Assembly: GCA_032173965.1 (NCBI GenBank)
Contig: CM063291.1
Span: 20,091,649 to 20,155,648, forward strand
Origin: Sitta carolinensis
Lineage: Eukaryota > Chordata > Aves > Passeriformes > Sittidae
Direction: 5' to 3'
DNA: 64,000 nt
In this document: one piece after another, positions 58,156-64,000 of the stretch
How the letters are laid out: every line of letters starts with the position of its first letter
Numbering within the stretch: the stretch's first letter is position 1
The notes under the pieces: generated by a model
What the model was told of the DNA's origin: nothing
The model's input: only the letters and a program-made list of their open reading frames with translations
Databases searched by the model: none
Made by a program: the position numbers and the translations under genes

Positions 58156-60645
58156 CTTTTCTTTTAATGCTTTTTAGTACCTAAGGTGAAGTCTTGCTCT
58201 TTAAGAAGAAACACAGTGTTCTTTCTGATTACATGATTGTAGAACTATTTTACAATAGTGGCAGGTACTGGGTTCATAAAACAAATGTTTGCCAATCAAT
58301 CAGAGGAACCTAAAGGTCGCAACATGCACACGGGAATTGAAGATCCTTTTCCAACAGAAAAAGGCAATATTTTCCTAGGGTATTCAGCTTTACTGTGAGT
58401 GTTGGATGCAATTCCTGCAAGACAGCTGTAAGGAGCAACATCTGGGCTGTTGAGCTGTGGTGTTTCTGCTGTGGAAGTGTGATTGGGGACTGTTCTCTCA
58501 CATTTGGTGACTAGCAGTATTCATAAATAGTTCTGGGGAGAAGGAGGGTTTCTTTCTTGCTGGCTAGTCTCTTTACTTTTGCAATGTTTTTTCTTAACTG
58601 TTGGATCTTTAGAATGTTGGATTGACTATAACGTGTCATGATAAAACTAAGATTCAAATACTAGGCAGCAAATCACTGAGCTCTGGGAAAGTGGTTAATT
58701 GGCAAAAACCAAAACTTATCGTTGGGAAGTCAAGTGCATCAAGCTTCTATTTTATGTGGTTTGTTTTAGTTTTCTATAAGTAGTAGTACTTTATTTGGTA
58801 TAATTGTGTAATCATTTTACTCAAGTGTGTGCAGAGAAACTCTGCTTCTGTTTCACAGCACTTTTAAAAAATATTTATTTTAGATAATGTAGTTGTAGCC
58901 TTCTCCAAGTAAGCATATTATAAGTTAGTTTATATGGAAGGGAACTGTTTAATCAGAGGTGAAGTTGTAACTTAGAGGACTACCTTTGATATAAAATTTA
59001 TGCTTCCTGTATCACACATAATTTTTACCTAGCCAGCAAATCCTTGCCGATGAGGGGCTGATGGTGGAGTCATCTTGATTCATACATTACTAGTCTTCTA
59101 AAATGTCCCCTGTGTGTCTGTGGTAGGCAGTAGCTGGGGAGTTTTTCTAATTCCCTAGTTACTTTTGGTTGTGTACTGGAGTGCAGGGTTTTGATATTAT
59201 TACATGTACTGTATTCTTTCTACTTACAATCAGTATTTGAATACAAAAATGGGACCAGTCTAATTTTCTAGTTATGCTGTCATTGTTTTGAAAGAGCTGG
59301 TCTCTAAATCTATGAGTAGTGTAGGCTTTTTGGGTTTTTTGTATTTTTAATGTTGTTGTCAAGCGTTAAATGTTTTTTTTTTTAAGGTGAAGATCTTCCT
59401 TTCAGTGCCCACAGGTGAAATAGTAAGGTAAAGAATTTAGATACTTGTACTTACGATATTCCCACAATCCATTTTTATTTGGCTTTGAGTCTTCACTATG
59501 AACTAGTCCTATGACTTCAGGAGATGTTTTCAGAGTGATTCCATTGAAGTGCATGTGTTGTGACGATAGAACTTACTTTAAGGCGATGGTTCAGGAAGTT
59601 CTTTAGGTAACAAAACACGACCTGCAATATTACAGGACCATTTTTGTTAGAGTTGTGCCGATGGTTCAGTTTGTGTGTGCATGTGTTGCTGTGTTTCATT
59701 CTATTAAGTTGTTTCCAGTTGTACAGTAAAACTAAGTAGCTCTATTTCTTCTGCCACAGTGTGACTGTTACCCATGCATGTTAGGAACCCTGTGGAGGTT
59801 GTCTCTGGTTATTTTGTCATCTTGCAGATATAAAAAGAGTTGATGCTGTTACACTCAAGTTCCCAGCCAGCTGTTGGCTTCATATTGGTTAGCCTTGTTA
59901 CTGATTTAGTGATGAGCTAAAAGGTCAAAAAATTGCAGAGGCTTCTCACCACTGGCCACTAGAAGTCTCTGTGGAACAAAAATAGAATGTGTATAGCAGG
60001 AAGTAACATCAGGGGAGCTTGCCTTGATTGCTGTTGCAAATGTCTTTGTGTGACTTAGTTTTCTAGTGGTGCTTAAGTCTGGTTACCTTGGAGAGTAGTA
60101 ACTCATTAGGCACATGCAGGATACACAGGCAGTATTTAAACCTGAGGAAACTAGGCCAAAATATGGTGTGCCTCAGTGGCTTTCCGAAGCTGAACTACAC
60201 GGAGCCCAAGAATTTGTTTGTGTGTGAACTTCTGAAGTGGTGCATGAGGTTTATCACTCATGCTGGCCAGATAGTGGGAAATTGATCTGTTCATGCACGT
60301 AACTGCCAAGACAATATTTTAACTTCAAGGTGTTGCACATAACTTGCAAAGAGTTCCTCATGCATGGTTCCCAGAGTATGTGATGTAACCCAGACTGCTA
60401 AGTTGCATAGTGCAGAATATTCCTCCATCTCTATTCATGTGAGCATGGCTTCCCAATGAAACCTTTCCTTAGTTGTGTAAAAGGGTCTGTTATTTTCTGT
60501 TAAATAGGCAAAACATTGGTGCACTACACCTCTAGTTATTAGAACTGCACAGTATTTCAGCTTGACCTGTACATGTGTACAGGTAGTGTTATCATCCAGT
60601 GTTATCACATTGTTTGGTGGTGTACTTTTGACTAGCTATGTAATC

Positions 60646-60651
60646 AATAAA
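60646..60651 (+). terminator. TBC1D2B: Candidate TBC1D2B poly(A) signal AATAAA
   Basis: This canonical hexamer is followed within 15-45 bases by T/GT-rich sequence (tctgttgcc, ttttggtgtcttctgtg). Another AATAAA occurs near 60989. Confidence 0.5.
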
Positions 60652-60670
60652 AAGGATTTTTCTGTTGCCC

Positions 60671-63600
60671 TTTTGGTGTCTTCTGTGAGAGATTTTCCCC
60701 TTCCCCTCAGTGTTTGTAAACATGGTAAGATATTTCAGCAGAAAGGGAAAGATTTTTTTTTTTCTTCCTTGTAAAACATCAGAAACGAATGAATGGTCTT
60801 AAATTTGACAGAGTTGTATGTTCAGACACATAACTGAGAAATGGCAAATTGATTAATTTAATGAAATTGTGTAGCTGTTTAAATGACTGTTCCCTTAAGT
60901 GCCGTGTTAAAAATCAGCAATATGCGGTACAAGAAATTTAAATCACAAACATAAGTGATGTTATCTTCAAAAAGAATGATGTTAAAAAAAATAAATTCTT
61001 TATTACTTTATAGATTGCTCTGGTTCTTTTTTTTTTATTTTTCCCATAACAGATGGAAATATCTGCAGGTGTCATCAGAACAAGCCAGTGGTAGAGCTTA
61101 TATTTTTGTCTGATAATGAGGTCTGAGAAAATTTCTAGAAAGGAACATACATATATATTTGTCTTTGAAGCATGAAGATGTGAACCATAGATGTGTTGCA
61201 TGCAGGTGATGCTGACTGGGTAAACTTGTCATTGGTCTCCTTTGTTTCTTGAGAGAAGCAGGGAGAGTGAGACAATATTTGTATGAGCATTTACAGGAAT
61301 TTTCTGAGTTCACACACTTTCTGGGAAACATATTTATATAATATCTCCTGAGATCCCAAAAGCTTCTTTAGGAGGCTTGGCACTGATGTTTTGAAAGTCT
61401 TTTGTAGTCAAATAAATAATTTCGACTGTTTTGAAGATTTAACCTAGTACTCAATAATTTGGAAATCAAGTCTCAATATCTTTCTTTCAGATATGAATTT
61501 TGCATTTTGGAATTGCTTGATTCCCTTAAAGAGGTTTGAATACCTCAGCTACTTCAGATGTGTAACTTAATAGCTAAATGTAAGGGAAATAAAAATAAGA
61601 GTTAGGACATGAATTGCATATCCAAGCATATCTTTCATAGCAGAGGTGAATAGTGCACAGTTCTTGTCCTTTAGCTCTGCTACAGAATGGCAGGCTGTTA
61701 CAGGAGTAGATATTGGCACAGCTGGAAATCTGTTCAAAGGGGTTACAAAACAGGATAGAGATCAGCAGTTGAGGCAGAACACGACTACGGCCTAAGGACC
61801 TCGTGTCCTGTATACTGAAAGTGTTAAGTCAGATAAATAAACAGAAAATTCTGGGAAGAGAGTGCATGGGGAGCAATGTCCTCAGTGGGATACTTGGCAT
61901 GTTTAGCTTGAGTAGGTTGTGTTGCCCTGAGCAGCTGCTGGGGCCTGCGAAGAGCAGCTGAGACTTCCATCTGCTCTCAGTGGGATTGTGATAACAATAC
62001 GAGTGTGGCTGATGTACGTTAAAAAACTGGTTCCTAAGAAATGCAGAACTTAGGATAAACACAGCTGGCCTAGTCTGAACTGAGACCAAATGCCTGCAGA
62101 ATCTCACTGTGCTCTGGGTGCCTCAGAGATGCAGAGAACACACTGAATCTGAAGGTATTACAAGGTATCAGGCATTACTTCCCTGGGATTTACAGAAGTG
62201 TTAAACATAGCTTCCTTATCTGCAGCTCCTTGACCTCAACAGAAAGCAGTATCTATGTAGTGCTGAAGCTTTAAGAATTCCCACACATGAAGTATGTTCC
62301 CTCAGATAATGTAAAGGAAGGGTGTGCTCTGCCTTGGAGACTTCCCCCTGGAAAATAAGGTAAAAGGTTCAATCAGAAGTTAGAGTGGTATTTTCACCGT
62401 GATGATCTGCTGTAAAAGCCACATTTGTCTGCAGTTCAAGGATGCCCACCTCTAGTGCCCGCTTTTCAGAGCATGACGCTAAAAAGCAAAACTCGGCTAT
62501 ATACTGAATGTGATTTTTAAAAACACAGTTATTAAAAATATGTATCTCCAGTAATTAAAACATTCAATACTAGAATATGCCTGGTAAATTAAGATGACTT
62601 TGGCCAACTAAGATTCCCCTGGTCTTGAGCAGCTGCATCCTGCCTTTGTCTCTCTTGTACATACCTTTGGTGTGTACAAACCAGCTAGGTTGTGCAGTGA
62701 ATTGCCCCTAAGATGTCAGGTTTGAGCTGATGAATGGAATCAGTGATGTCTTCAGGCACTTTGATTGGTGATTAAACTGTGGAATACACTATTCACCTAT
62801 TTTAAGAAATGCAGGTAGTGTTTTTCTGGTTTTTAATTCTGGAACTCCCCTTTGGAACATAAGGTATGGGTTTCATTCTTTGTCACTTCTAAAGGAGGCT
62901 GCAAATGCATGGCTGCAGTGTTTGCTGGTGCTGCCTACTTGAAACACTGCTCAGGGTTGAGTTTTCTGTTCTTGCTCTGTATGCACATAAGGGCTTTTAC
63001 CTTCATCCAAAGATCTTACAGAGAAGTCTTGAGTTTTAATGGTGAAAAACTACAGAACTGTGAAAGAGCAACATCCTGCTTAGGCTGAACCTGTATTTGG
63101 GCTTACAAGTCCTATAGACATGGCAGCAGGGGTGTGATTCAATCTACCTTTGCTGCTCTTGGAAACCTTTATTCAAAGTGAGGTTATTCTGTGTCTAGGG
63201 AGAGTTTGTCCCAGTTTCAAAAGCAGTTGTAGCCTCTCAGGATCTTTTGTTCTCTTCTTTGCAGCTAGGAGCAAACAGAGGCAGTGGCCTTCCTCATGTA
63301 CCCTTTGCTCTGAGAACTTTGTAGTGTGATTGCTGTGACTTCCTCATGATCATATCCTATTGCAGAACTAAAGGTGAGAAATTAAATATCTTTATTTTCC
63401 TTTGAGAGGGTTCTGAATGCTTCCACTGCCCTTTGAAACATTTAGTTTTGCTCCCATTTCCTGTTCTCCACCCTGTGTTAGTATCAGATGCAGCCACTCT
63501 CCTTTTGGAGTTGGACGAGCTGGGTGGAACTTGTGGGCTGTGAGCACCATTCCCAGGGTGGGTGATCAGGGGCACAGTTCAGTCCTCTTGCCTTGGGATG

Positions 63601-64000
63601 AGCCAAGTTTCTTTTTACAGGCAGTAAAAACTGCTGCCTTTAGGTACTTGCCTAGAATAAAATCACTCTTAAATTTACCTATGTTCGCATCTTACTGCAA
63701 AGGAAAACATTGTGCTTATTTATGTATGATAATTTGCCATTAACACTGTGTTACCTTAATCACATAAAGGATTGGAAGAGCACGCAACCTGGCACTTGTA
63801 ATTTATTTTGAAGGTGTGAACAATCCTGCATCATTTCTCATTAGCAAATGATGGATATTAACTTGCCCCAAAGAAACGTAAGGAGACCTAAGAGTGTTTA
63901 TTGCAATTACCGTGTGCTAAATAAAGCCAGAGAAAATCTAGTTTTACAGGTTTTGGGGATGTCTGTATGATAGGAGAGTGAACAGATGAAGGATGTCATT
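60671..64000. other. Downstream region without recognised gene
   Basis: Open frames on both strands are short and unlike any protein known to me. No RNA gene or clear transposon was seen up to the right edge. Confidence 0.55.

Larger units (their letters stand above)
57245..60670 (+). other. TBC1D2B: Presumed TBC1D2B 3' untranslated region
   Basis: No open frame of note lies here. The best poly(A) signal is AATAAA at 60646-60651, followed by a GT-rich stretch, giving a 3' UTR of about 3.4 kb. A T-rich tract with (GTTT)n lies at about 58085-58155. Transcript data would be needed to fix the end. Confidence 0.55.

Overview
The window is nuclear DNA from a vertebrate, almost certainly a bird and probably a songbird. 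Its protein-coding exons are very close to human CIB2 and TBC1D2B, in the same order and relative orientation as on human 15q25. Introns are short for a vertebrate. The repeats include a CR1-like LINE tail, several LTRs and GC-rich intronic minisatellites, as expected on an avian microchromosome. The bird call rests on gene similarity plus repeat type; the songbird call rests mainly on my impression of the LTR families and is weaker.

Left part (1-15,800): the 3' half of CIB2 on the + strand. Three coding exons are visible (4662-4808, 4897-5092, 14461-14482). They encode the equivalents of human residues 67-187, including two canonical EF-hands and the exact C-terminus. Exons for residues 1-66 were not found and presumably lie left of the window. 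The first visible exon lacks one base relative to the expected frame. The 9.4-kb last intron carries three LTR-like elements, apparently all antisense to CIB2, and a 45-bp GC-rich minisatellite.

Middle (15,800-30,200): an intergenic stretch with no supported gene. It holds a CR1-like fragment, a solo LTR with a 4-bp target duplication inside a TATA-rich degenerate repeat, and two notable inverted repeats. SH2D7 lies between these genes in mammals; I could not recognise it here.

Right part (30,200-60,700): the complete TBC1D2B gene on the + strand, with 13 coding exons and a predicted protein of 947 residues (human 963). It encodes an N-terminal PH domain, a coiled coil and a C-terminal Rab-GAP TBC domain with both catalytic fingers. 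It starts in a CpG island. Intron 1 opens, 16 bases after the splice donor, with a 24-copy 35-bp minisatellite that produces long but spurious open frames. Exon 8 carries one base too many after its acceptor. Exon 5 can read through its donor into a short hydrophobic tail followed by a poly(A) signal, a candidate truncated membrane-anchored isoform. The last 3.3 kb hold no gene that I recognise.

The two genes have no known common pathway: CIB2 acts in hair-cell mechanotransduction and integrin/calcium signalling, TBC1D2B in endosomal Rab control. Their adjacency is conserved synteny rather than functional coupling.
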